DNA of 64,000 bases. Source: Halichondria panicea (taxonomy: Eukaryota; Porifera; Demospongiae; Suberitida; Halichondriidae). The DNA lies in contig NC_087393.1 of NCBI RefSeq assembly GCF_963675165.1, forward strand, positions 3,725,502-3,789,501, read 5' to 3'. A program made the position numbers and the translations under genes. Below are positions 11,606 through 22,000 of the stretch, one piece after another; position 1 is the first letter of the stretch; each line of letters begins with the position of its first letter. The notes below the pieces were generated by a model. It made no database searches, was not told the DNA's origin, and saw only the letters and a list, made by a program, of their open reading frames with translations.

Positions 11606-14600
11606 GTATGAAAAGTCACTGTGGGTGCATGTGAAGGAGTATGAGAAGTCACTGTGTGTGTGTGAATGGGTGCAGGTGCACTGGGGGTATGTGGTATGAA
11701 AGGTCATTGTGGGTGCACATGCACTGGGGGAAGGTTGTATGAAAGGTCATTGTGGGTGCACGTGCACTGGGGGGAGGTTATGGTTTATACGGAGGTTTTG
11801 CGGAGTAGAGCGCTTTTTCATGCTTGTGTTCCTACGTACAGTACCTTTGACATAGCTAAGGTTGTGCTACTAAATAGTGTCCTGTGTCCCAAATGGCCTC
11901 AAGTATGAGATGAAAGTTGATGTAGCAGCAGAACTGCTCGTGGAGAGCAAAACAATTCTCATGAATTATTCACGTTTAGCCCTCGTGTTAAAAAGTAAGC
12001 CTCGATTAAAACCGCGGAGATAAATGTGTTCGTGTGGACACTGTACGTGTATACATGAATGTGGTACGGAGTGGGGGTTAATTAGGAGGAATTACTGTGT
12101 TTGAATTGGGGTAAAACTGTGGTGTACGAATCTTCTTACCGAATTCCCTTGATGATCATCGACTTCTTATCCAGCAGGCCAAAGGACTGAAAGGAACAAC
12201 AAGACAGTGTGAGCTACTGTACATACAGTACTTACCAGTAAGTTCAACAATTATACACACGACCAATAATATAAGGACATAGAATTCAAGGAATTAATAA
12301 CTGCATGTACAAATTTAGTTAAGTGATAAAAGTGGTGCAACAGAATCCTAGAAACATGTGGACGCATGTACACACTGAACCCTTACAAAAAGGGATGCAA
12401 ACAGTTCCTAGAAAATGTAGGCACTTGTGAACAAACACTATGATGTCACAATGAAGAGGGTGAGGATTAACTGCAATGCACTTACGTCTCTATATTATAT
12501 TACATCATGTGTTCTGACTCACTGGTGTTTCATAGATGCTCAGCAAATTCTCGGTCATCCTACCAAAATATTTCCCATCATGACTCCACCTGCAGTTAAT
12601 ATGTTATATGTAAAAATGTACAAAGCTGACGAGGCCGTGCTGCGGCTAGCGGATATAGTAGTCCGTTGGTTGTTTGTGTGTGACATGTGAGTCTACTCAC
12701 CCGGATGCCATAGCACTGCGTTTACAACATGGATAGCCTCTACAAAAATTTAATGTTAAATGTGACAGACTGTGATGTTAAAGCTTCGTTGTCTAATAAA
12801 AGCAAGCAAAAGCTCGAGGCACTTATGTTTCGTGGAATGCCCTCTAGATGAAAGCATTTCGGTGAGTGGGTTGACTGCTTACTAGAAACATTCCCTGCAT
12901 GGCCACGCCTTTACGTTATAGCAGATATTTCTAATTAAATTTTTAAGCTTAAACTTGCACATTGAGGCTAGCTACTCCGGCCTTTATTCGAGGTACTTAT
13001 TTGCAGCTAAGGTGATCCTGTACCAGGAATAATGGAACAGGGTCACTAAAGTAGAAAGCTAGAGTTATGATTGTGAAAAGGCTCCTTTGCCGACTCTGCG
13101 ATCCTAGCTCATACTTTTAAGACTCCAGGCTTCGTTATTGTGATCCTAGTCCACGTCTCATGTACCGCTAAAACTCTGTTCTCTTTCAGCAACATTGAAA
13201 GCAAGTTCAAACTTCCTTTTTGGGCATCGTCAAGTACATGTAAGTCTGTTTGGTTTAGTTTTATTGCTATGCTAGACAGCTCAGTATATCAATCCTCTGG
13301 TTGTGTCACCAGCCGAGGGTTTGCACTTTTAGTGCTCTAATTATGTTATCGTGAATGTGCATTATAGTTGCATACAGTACGTTGAGCACCAGGAAACAAT
13401 TCATTTGGTTTTGGAATTGGTAAAAAACAAGTTGCACAGTCATGTACCGTATAGCGGGTAATTTTCGTGGGTAAGCTGACCTCCACGCAATTTTCTCCAA
13501 CAAAAACGTGGCTCACCGGAACGCATGCAATGAAGTCAAACGAAATTTTTACCTCATGAAATTACCCGCTATACAGTCTGGACGTACTACTAGTTAGTTA
13601 TACTTGTGCAAGCCATACAGACAGTGCACCAACTCACTTGAGAATGGGCCACTCCTCAGACTTTTCTCGCTTAAACGACCTCTTCCTGGCCCCTGTACGA
13701 GTGTCCCACACAATGATGTTCTGGGGGTCGTTGGGGTCATCCACAGTGTTGCTAAAGGTCACTAGGTACCTGCACAAGGGTCAATATAAGTTTTAAGCAA
13801 AAAATTTGAAGGCAGCAGTCAAGCAGCAGAAGTCAAAGCAAGTGGTGTAAATGTCACGTAATAATATTATTTGCTGTGAAACAAAGTATTATACTGAGGT
13901 GATATGGGTTGCTTTTTTGCAGAAACTGTTTACTTGGTAACTAGCTGACTTTACTTTTCACAAGGGGAGAAATCGATGTACTGCACATTCATCTGCTCAA
14001 ACTTGCCAGTTCTTTCGAAGTTAGGGCCTCCCCACAGTGCCACGCCCCTTTTGTGAAGGGTGGCTAGGTACGAGCCTTGGGGCGACCATCGGAGGTAGGT
14101 CTCAGTCCAGTGCTAGTGTGTGAAAAGTACTTGATGTGCATAAATACTGTGTCTATAATCATAGTTGGCCTGGGGTCACCTGCATTCTACATAAAATTCT
14201 ACCTAGTGTGTACCGATAAAAACACCATCAATCTTTGGCCGAGAATTGTAATTCAATTGCGACCCTAACATGCGAACTGAAGATGAATATCTACAGTGCA
14301 GTACATGTCATGTGTCAATTAAAGTGTTTTAGTGATACTACATAATTATTATGTCCAGTGTATGCAATACACATGTGCATAATGCCTGTATGACGTAAGA
14401 AATCAGAAACCACTTGCATCTCTATAATTGAGGTGACTAGCTATCACAAGCTCACCTCTCTCTCAGTGACGATTTTGATCTCGTGGGGGGTGTTCTGACA
14501 CACTGCCACCGTGCTGCCCTCTTTGTACTGAACAACCGATTGGTCGTAACAGTTCTCATCCAGAAGCCAAGAACGAACGTTGCCCTGGAAACAAAAAAGA

Positions 14601-16154
14601 AGATTATATACAGTACCTACACCTGAATACATGCATGTATACCAATCCCTGGCCATTTGGAACAAACTAAACAGGTAACTTCAATGTACAAATGCACGTT
14701 TTTATGCGTTTTTCAGTCACGACTGTTACGCTTTAGTGCATATATACATACTTGTACCAGATGAAGCACACAATAAACTGAAATTTATTTTCACTCACAA
14801 ATTCCTTAAACTCCGTTTTCTTCGGAGGCTCAAACTTTTTGGGAAGATTCTTGTACTTATCGAAATCGCTAAAAAAGTAGACGGTAAAGATGTGAGACTT
14901 GTCCAACTTGTAGCCGTTGCCCGTCTTCACAGCGTTCACTGCCTCCTCTGGCTTCTTGAACTCAAGGAAAAAGTACCTGCAATGAAATACAACGTCAACA
15001 GTGCAAGTTGTGGCAGGAACCAACACGGACACACAAAGTACAATTAATGTAGGACACATGTAGGAAGGACACATGTATTCGCCAACTCAGAAAGTTAATA
15101 CATACCTATATCGCAGAGAAATAATGTTTTCAAGTACAGCTGCAAACTGAAAATACGCAAGGCATCCTGGTACATGTACAATCAGGGCAACACATCTTTG
15201 ACCCAATTAACATGCACACAAATTAACTTTTACTACAATGGAAATCTGGAGTCTTATCCCTAACACCTGCACACACACACCTGCACACGCACACACACAC
15301 ACACACACACACAGCGAAGCATCCAGCAGCTGCATTGTCAAAGCATTACACTCACCCCTTAAACATGTTTTTCTCGTCGACGGGGTAGTGCTGATAAACG
15401 ATGGTGCCAAATCGTCCAAAAACTTTGTTGAGAACGGTCTTGAGTCTCTCGATTCGCTCGGGACCTACCTTGGGAGCGTTGTCCACTACAATCACGCTTT
15501 CAAAACCCGTCTCAATCATTGGCTTGTCCTTCAGCAGGTCTCCTAGCAACTCTGCAGGGACAGTAGATTAATTGGCTGAGACCAAACAAAGGTTCTATGG
15601 TAGAACTAGACTCACAAGCCGTCACTGTTGCACGGTGAACAGTAGACTGGTCAAACTCCGTGTAGAGACTTGTGCAACATTTGCCACTATATTTGTGGCA
15701 ACTCAAGTGGCTAGACTGCATGATCATTGATAGTGACGTAGCACTAGAAAACTCTAGGTATCACATGCAGACGATGCAGTATACTGACGTCATGAAAACC
15801 GCAGTCACTTAGAGATATGCTGACTGTGCAACACAAGTCTCTACACGGAGTTTGACCTGTCTACTGTTCGCCGTGCAATAGTGACAGCTTGATAGTCTAC
15901 GGTAGAACCGCTGATCTCTACTTTTAGACTGGTACTAGCACCTTACTACAAGTTACGACCTCATCTTTAGTACGTCACACTGCAAACACCATAATTTTAC
16001 CTTCATCAGTGATGTCGTCAACAAAACCTTCCGGATCATCAAACTCTGAGTCCGATTCATCAAATTCAGAGTCTGTACCATCTTCCTCACTACTTGATCC
16101 TTCCTCCTCTAAGCTGTCCTCCTTTTCAGGCTTTTCTTCCTCATGATCTGACAT
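4515..16154 (-). CDS. EIF3B: Eukaryotic translation initiation factor 3 subunit B
   Basis: Exons, 5' to 3' on the minus strand: 16154-16001, 15551-15356, 14976-14799, 14584-14456, 14112-13955, 13769-13638, 12589-12523, 12186-12140, 11566-11428, 11110-11036, 10898-10826, 6784-6659, 6470-6383, 5897-5756, 5619-5488, 5267-5190, 4881-4779, 4618-4515. They total 707 codons with all phases matching. The acidic N-terminus ([14 protein letters not shown]) precedes an RRM ([37 protein letters not shown]), then the beta-propeller with [32 protein letters not shown] and [14 protein letters not shown]. The C-terminal helix region is Lys/Arg/Glu-rich and ends in an acidic tail. EIF3B is the propeller scaffold of the eIF3 complex on the 40S ribosome. 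The 4 kb intron 11 holds a complete receptor-like gene on the opposite strand. The start lies 178 bp from the divergent BAIAP2-like gene. Confidence 0.95.
7261..7796. mobile_element. Non-autonomous TIR transposon with 5-bp target duplication
   Basis: Ends are inverted repeats of about 37 bp, starting TCATAGATAGAGTAGAAGAG on the left and ending with its complement (TCTACTCTATCTATGA) at 7796. The element is flanked by TGCAA at 7256-7260 and 7797-7801. The empty site is visible in copy A, where GCTCATGCAATCAAG (positions 139-153) is uninterrupted. No transposase is visible in its 536 bp. A second member is at 38234-39377 with the same termini and a TTAAA duplication. Part of its interior (7319-7543) is repeated inverted at 11807-12021. 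Confidence 0.85.
7984..9871 (+). CDS. Type I membrane protein with unassigned ectodomain, copy B, nested in EIF3B
   Basis: Paralogue of 342-2131. Exons 7984-8041, 8425-8557, 8759-9186 and 9519-9871, about 323 aa. Signal peptide, ectodomain, transmembrane helix and NTAY-type tail repeats are all conserved. Differences include a one-residue deletion (APELL to AQLL), loss of an Asn-Ser-Asp-Pro-type stalk segment, and NTAYND-like changes in the first tail repeat (NTAYYDV). The exon 2 donor reads GTCCCA here instead of GTACGC in copy A, which may weaken splicing. Intron 1 contains a 196-bp TA-flanked MITE. Retention of intron 3 would stop at 9227 and give a soluble form, as in copy A. The gene lies wholly within EIF3B intron 11 on the other strand. 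Confidence 0.72.
8103..8298. mobile_element. TA-flanked MITE (CCGTATAG termini)
   Basis: Inverted ends CCGTATAGTGCGAAATTTTC and its complement GAAAATTTCGCGCTATACGG, flanked by TA at 8101-8102 and 8299-8300. Copy A lacks it (GTTATAATATCTTGAAAC at 463-480), so the insertion happened in copy B only. TA duplication points to Tc1/mariner-type mobilisation (inferred). A relative without clear ends is at about 12817-12945 in inverse orientation. Confidence 0.85.
11569..11606. repeat. (GT)n-(G)n repeat at the EIF3B exon 9 acceptor
   Basis: On the EIF3B strand this is a C tract followed by (CA)n whose final CAG is the acceptor of exon 9 (exon begins at 11566). The pyrimidine tract of this intron is therefore a hypervariable simple repeat. 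Minisatellite units of about 38 bp follow to 11780, with one more unit than in copy A. Confidence 0.85.
11807..12021. repeat. Insertion homologous, inverted, to the interior of the 7261-7796 element
   Basis: Reading from AGAGCGCTTTTTCATGC to AAAACCGCGGAGATA, this is the reverse complement of 7319-7543 with scattered differences. Copy A passes directly from GCGGAGT to CAATGTG at the equivalent point (about 4128), so it is an insertion in copy B. It lacks the TCATAGATAG termini. It may be a separate small element that is nested in the 7261 transposon. Confidence 0.7.
12632..13395. repeat. Dispersed repeat, about 0.7 kb (EIF3B intron 6)
   Basis: Shares CCATAGCACTGCGTTTACA, GCCTTTATTCGAG, GGGTCACTAAAGTAGAAAGC and the segment ending TTTGCACTTTTAGTGCTC with 26052-26790, in the same order. 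No coding capacity is seen. A MITE fragment (12817-12945) is nested inside this copy only. Confidence 0.7.
13447..13576. mobile_element. MITE, CCGTATAGCGGGTAATTTTC family
   Basis: Left end CCGTATAGCGGGTAATTTTC, right end AAATTACCCGCTATACAG; TA at 13445-13446 is not matched on the right, where TC follows. Same family as 53007-53173. Lies in an EIF3B intron. Confidence 0.75.
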
Positions 16155-16332
16155 ACTGGAGCACTAAAGAATAGCTAGACTTTTTAACACGTGGTCGTAA
16201 AGATGACCTTTGACCTACTGGTTAGGAACAGCAGCTTTGCAGAGAAAGGGGAGGGGCTGCATCGTATTCATTGCTACAGGTGGGTGGGGCACCTTGCTTT
16301 GCTCAAAGCCTGTAAACAGCAAACATCTCAAG
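16155..16332. promoter_or_regulatory. Divergent promoter, EIF3B / BAIAP2-like
   Basis: Only 178 bp separates the two start codons, so both 5' UTRs and core promoters must share this space or overlap. Contains GGGGAGGGGCTGC and GGGTGGGGCACC. No obvious TATA box. Confidence 0.6.
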
Positions 16333-18736
16333 ATGGAGACTAAATCCGAGCAAATGCACAGGCTGGCTGACACTACCTACAGAGTAAGTGTAGGATCTAT
16401 ATCTAGCAAGCCAAATATTTACAAAGCTAGCTAATACTGAGAAAGAGTTTTCAGGTTTAGTATGGATCTAGTAGACCACTATTTACAAAGTAGCTAATAG
16501 AAGGAGTTTCAGATTAAGTATGGTATATAGTTTGCTACATTTTCATCTTCTGGGCTTCTGCAGAACATTGGAGACGTGATTGGAGACCTAAAATCTTTAT
16601 CAGCTGCTGCCAAATCGTACCAAAAAGCCATGGAAGGTAAGAAAAATGCAATGAACTTTATCAGTTTAATTTTCTCACTGAACAGGAATGGTGTCTGCCT
16701 CAAACCACTTTTTCTTTATTTTTGAGTCCATTGGAGCCAAAGCTTCAAAGCTTCCTGGAGCTGTGCATAAGCTAGGTAACTAGATCTAGAATGTTTTTCT
16801 GTCGTACCAAACACTATAATAATTCTACAGGGGACAATATAATGGAAATGGTCAATGCTCATGAAAAGATTAGTAATCATCACCACGACTGGGTACGCTT
16901 GTAGATTCATCTCAGGCAATTGATTTATCATACTTTATGCACAGATACAGTCTCTGGAGACGGATTTCATTGTCCCTCTAGGAGCAAAGCTGGACATGGA
17001 ATCCCATAACATACCTGTAAGAAATTTACTGGCCATAACGATTGATCTACATGCACTTTCACAGGCTCTTCACAAGAGTTACAAGCAGGAACATTCCAAG
17101 CAGGCTTCAGTAAGTTTTGTAATATTGCTACCCATTCCAGATTGATGAGAATTGTGCGATCATGATGGGTATAAATGTGTGTAGGTGGTAGATAAAACGG
17201 GAAGTAAGTTGAAGTCACTGCAAAAGAAAAAATCATCAAGAGAACAAATTGAGAAAGAGGCACAGGTATAAAAAAAAAAGCAATGCATGCTAGAGTTGAA
17301 TGTATTACTCATGCAGTTGAAGCAAGTCCTCTCTGACTACACTGAGGAGCTTCATGCTGCTAGAGCGGAGGGACTGAGAAAGGTAGGGTCATGCATGACA
17401 ATATATACTTGGTCACATCATAAAGAATTCCATGCAGGCTCTGATCGAGGAGAGGAAGTTGTATTGTTTTGTTGTCGAGCATTTCTGTTCTGTCGTTCAC
17501 AACCAGATTGCGTACAATGCACTAGTAAGTATTCCTACAATTTATTGACGTTTCAACCCTAGCGTTGTACACCACTATTCAGTCACATCAAGAGCTCTCT
17601 ACCAAGGTGACTGATTGGTCAACAAATTGTTCCTCACCAAATGAACTTCCTCCAGAGAGCTCCATTCTCCTTGCCGTAAGTAACATGATACTATAGAGCA
17701 CTAATTATCCTTCCTCACGCCAAGTACACAGCTACAGCTTCTAGATCAGGCTGCCGTGAAAGGGTCCATTGCGGCCTATAACGAGGACACACCATAGCTA
17801 TATCTGTAGAAATATACTGTGAATTGCACTGGCCATGCATTATCACGCACTATCTCTCAACTGTGCAGGATCCACAGTCCCCCAGAGCCTACCCTGGGTC
17901 CTCCAACTTGGATTATGATGGGGGTAGTGACACTGTGGGAATTCTCAAACGAACGGGTAATTATCATCTGGCTCAGGGCATGTATTCAGTTGGTTCACTC
18001 TGATATGCATATACTCTTGCTGCAGACTCGAAGAGGAGCAACGGCTCACATGGATCAGGGGGAGGAAAGCCAAGAACTCGAAGAATAAGGTAATTATTAT
18101 GTTGCTCTCACAGACAATCACTTAATTGGTATTATAACACATGTGTCTAATAACAGTTGCAGGGTGAAGGCCCTCTACCCCAATCAAGTGTCCACCAGCG
18201 GACAGTTGGAATTCACACCAGTACGTTGCACGAGTGTGCTCCGTTCCTCAGCTGTTGTTTGTTGTGACAGAATGTGTACATGTGTTTTTTTTGGAGAGTG
18301 TTGCACTGACAAGAATTGTCCATATTCCTCCCTTAGGGTGACCTTATCGATGCCCTGGATGATCCACATGAAGGATGGCAGTATGGAGAGAACACTCGCA
18401 CTGGAGGGTATGTTTAGTATCAGAGTTGGTAATGAATGATCATAGCTGGTAACCTCTGTAGCACTGGATGGTTTCCTGTGCAATTTGTAGACAAGATATG
18501 GCCTACACCTGAGACAGCGTGAGTTGAAAAATTGATTCACAAAAGAATGAGCTTACATGGTTTTTATTGCTCAGTATAATTATATCACTCATTCTTAAAA
18601 ATTTTGCCCATGCAGAAGACGTAAGAAACGAAATGATAGCCTGAGGTCATCATCAGGGCAGCTGACTGGGGGCAATATTCCAGAGCGTGACTATGACAGC
18701 CCCATCTCACAGCGACAAGGCCGTGACTACAGATGA
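16333..18736 (+). CDS. I-BAR (IMD) and SH3 protein, BAIAP2/IRSp53 family
   Basis: Exons 16333-16383, 16564-16636, 16686-16775, 16831-16892, 16945-17016, 17065-17109, 17185-17265, 17317-17382, 17438-17524, 17583-17675, 17732-17755, 17869-17956, 18026-18089, 18163-18220, 18337-18407, 18462-18518, 18616-18736; 400 aa, all phases consistent. Residues 1 to about 240 form the inverse-BAR domain (EEMHRL-like start METKSEQMHRLADTTYR, and ALIEERKLYCFVVEHFCSVV near its end). A Ser/Gly/Arg-rich linker leads to an SH3 (VKALYPNQVSTSGQLEFTP, GDLIDALDDPHEGWQYGEN, GWFPVQFV), then a short Arg/Ser tail. The family senses or induces membrane protrusions and links Rac/Cdc42 signalling to actin. The 24-nt exon 11 is set by a weak GTGAAA donor; reading through it reaches a stop after 14 more codons, a possible short isoform lacking SH3. 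Whether BAIAP2 or BAIAP2L1/L2 is nearest cannot be told by eye. Confidence 0.9.
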
Positions 18737-19040
18737 GGGGGTGGCTTACATGCAGTGTACAATTAAGCATACATAGTTAGATTTATCGAAGTATATAGAT
18801 TGACGTTTAAAATCATAGCTTAGTTACAATTTTGTCATTCGTTTTTTACCAGTAATAATGTACCTTTCAGTAATTGCAGACATGCACATTTGTCATTTGC
18901 TTTTTACAAATAATAATAGTTAATTGCAATAAAAACAGACATGCATCGCCATGCATGTGCAATGGAACAAAAACATATCTATAAAATTATATATCCAGAT
19001 AAATTCTCCCACAGCTAGCTTTTCAATTATGAGTTAAAAG
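18737..19040. other. Convergent 3' spacer
   Basis: About 300 bp, AT-rich, between two converging genes. Holds AATAAA-like words (GCAATAAAAACAG near 18927) that could serve polyadenylation. No gene seen. Confidence 0.5.
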
Positions 19041-22000
19041 TCAGATGCTTGTTATCTGTACAAACTTTTCTAATTGTTCTTTGATGTGCACAAAGGTGGA
19101 TCGAATTCCTAGCTTTAACAGCCCTGAAGAGACAGAAACATTTCTTTAAAATTTGTCCTAGCTACAGTATAATCAGGGTGTCATACAGGATTAAAATAGG
19201 GAGGGGAAATAAGAAAAGTAACCAGACAATTTTGCTAAAAAAAAGGTAAACCGTTATTTCAACACCCTGTTAGTATGTAAAATTGCCAGCTATGGACACT
19301 CAGTCATACAACTAGTACATGAATGCAAATTTTCGGGGGGGGGGGGAATTGGAGCTAGGAGGATATCCCCCCTTTCTCCCCTGTATAACACCCTGATAAC
19401 ATAATACATTTTTGTAATTATGCATTATGCACACACCTGAGTTATAAGCTCCTTTCAGCATTCTGTGTAGAGCTCCATAGAGAGCAATTTGAACAAGAAT
19501 GGTCATCTTTGTATGCACTGCACCACCTAGACGGGAATACACACAATGCATAGTACATTGTACCTAGTATTGTACTGAGTACCCACTTATGAAATACAAT
19601 GTCATGTACCTGGTCCAGGATAGCACTTTAGTATGAGGCCGGATGGCTTGATATTAATTCTTTTTGAGTCCTACAAAATAATGATTTCTGACACATTAGC
19701 ATATTGGAGCTGCTAGAGCACCTACCCTTTCAGGCTGGGTGGCGTCAGGATGGTCCACAGAGAACATTACCATGCCTACACACAAAACATGAATATTCTG
19801 TTACATCAGTTCCGACTGTACAAGCAGCATAATGGTGAAGAGTCAAACACGTATACAGTATGTAATAAAAGCATTCAAATCGAGAGCACTACCAGGTTTT
19901 ATACAGGTGTATGTACTCTTGATTTTAAGAACGATGCTTAATAGGAAAAGCTACTCGTAGGCACACTCTCAACTGCTCCTAGCTCACCTGACGACTCGTC
20001 CTGTGAGAGGTACTGAGGCACCCAGATCTTCATGGCCACAACGTCTCTCTTGGATACCCTCGGGAGGGGCAGTAGGAATTGGTTAAAGATGACTGAGCCA
20101 GCTGGATCGTCTGCGGAGTGTGTGAGAGCACAATTATTATAGTCACTGTACTGTACTGAAATACATTGACACAGAATTAATAGTAATGTTAATGGTGTTT
20201 GAACTGTATTGTATCAAGGTCTTTATACGTAGAATTTAATTCAAACGTACCTTCCAATAAGTGAAGAATTTGTTCATTCCTAAACAGGTAATCCAACTGC
20301 AAAAAATCATAATAACAGTGATACACATGTACAGACTCAGTAGACAGTCATGTGACTCACCTTCCCTCCTTCCCGCGTGCTCAGTTGCATAAACTGATAC
20401 ACAGTGCTAGGGTTCGCCTGTAGAACACCTTCCACTTTAATCACGGCATTACCGCCATTACCCCGTCCAAATTTGCACCTGGAAACGGTGACGCCATCCT
20501 TTGTGTCCACTTTGCTCCATTTCAGGGTGGCCGCAGCATGACAAAGTTTCAGCCAGTGCTGCGGTTGATGTATTCATGAGTGTGGATAGTGTGTGTGAGG
20601 GATACATGTATATAAATGCAGTGGCGGATCCAGGGTCAGTTAATTCGTTGGGTTCGTACGAACCACCCGCCTTCCAGTTAGTTTATACACCACTAGATCT
20701 ATATTAAACTTACTGATTCGAGCAAGCTAGCAAGCTATACTGTCATGACAACACCGTACAAAATTCTCTCTGCATGATAAGAGGGTGGGGCTGGCTACTG
20801 GCTGAGTCAGCTAGTCTAGATCAGCCACATTTGCACCATTGAGCACCATACCCTCTTGGTCTCTCAGATAACCATGAAAGTAATTATGTTACAGTAGCTA
20901 TCAGCACTGGTCTAGCTAACAGGTATTCAATAACCTTTGACCCATTTTGTTTAGTAAAATCTCAGTTACACTTTTAGAACCACCCCTCTTTCACAATTCC
21001 TGAATCCGCCCCTGAAATGTGTATAGGTAGCCTAATTCCCGGTTCAATCTTTTTAGCTGTAAAACACTATGGTTATTAGAGGAAGGAAATTATTTATCCA
21101 TATTACATAGGAAGACTAAGAGAGTAGCAGAACCATACTAACCCAAAGAACTGTTGGAAATAATTTGCACTGTATATATTATACTGTATATATACTGTAC
21201 TAGCTTGTGTACTACACCTGTAAGATCTTACACAAAGACACCAATTTTACCACCAAAGACCTCACCTCTATCCTCCATGAGTTACTGTCATATGCACTCA
21301 GGCGAGCTGCTGGTTTGAGGTCACTGTCTGTAGTACAGTACCTCTTCTTGATCGAGACTGAGGCCCCGTCCACTTCTTCTCCCTCCTCTTCGCTCACCTC
21401 ACCCTCCACACTCTCCCACACCTCGTCATCACTCAGGTCCTCGTGCTGGATCCTACATTGCTAATGGTTCAGGGCTAGTAAATTTTGATTTTGAACGCAT
21501 ACCCTGAATCGACAGTTGCTCCCAGCGAAGACGTTGCTTGGTTAGGCGTGGCTGCACTGGTTGAAAGGTCGAGAGCCCTCTCTTCAATGTCTCCGAGTGA
21601 ATCTGCAGTGCTTAGTGACCGGGACACCACTCTCTGCAGGTATACGTGTGCTTTTAAATGCTATACAATCTATAGGACTCAATCGAGTTGAATTAGGAAC
21701 CCATTTCAAATAAAGATCTATGTAGCTTAATGGAGACTCAGTGTAAAATAAGTACGTGTAACCCTGTCAGAGTGTGATCCTCACCCTTGAGTTATTCCTG
21801 ATGGAGAACTGATGGCTGATGGTTTGCCTCCTCCGCTGAGCCAGCTCTGGAACTCCCTGAATGGCTGCATCAATTACTGTCAGCCACTCTTCCATTGACT
21901 GAAGGGAGGCTGTAAACAACGAAATAATCAATTATGAATAACACGAAATTGAAAATAAAAACTATACATTGAAATGCACCACAAACGTAAACAAAAACAG

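Larger units (their letters stand above)
7123..12090. repeat. Segmental duplication, copy B
   Basis: Counterpart of 1-4190 (see there). The left edge is at about 7123, where CACAATGTGACAGGGGCC resembles the sequence at position 5 onward; the right edge follows TTAATTAGGA at about 12090. This copy sits inside EIF3B and contains functional exons 9-11, a second receptor-like gene and three insertions missing from copy A. Confidence 0.88.
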
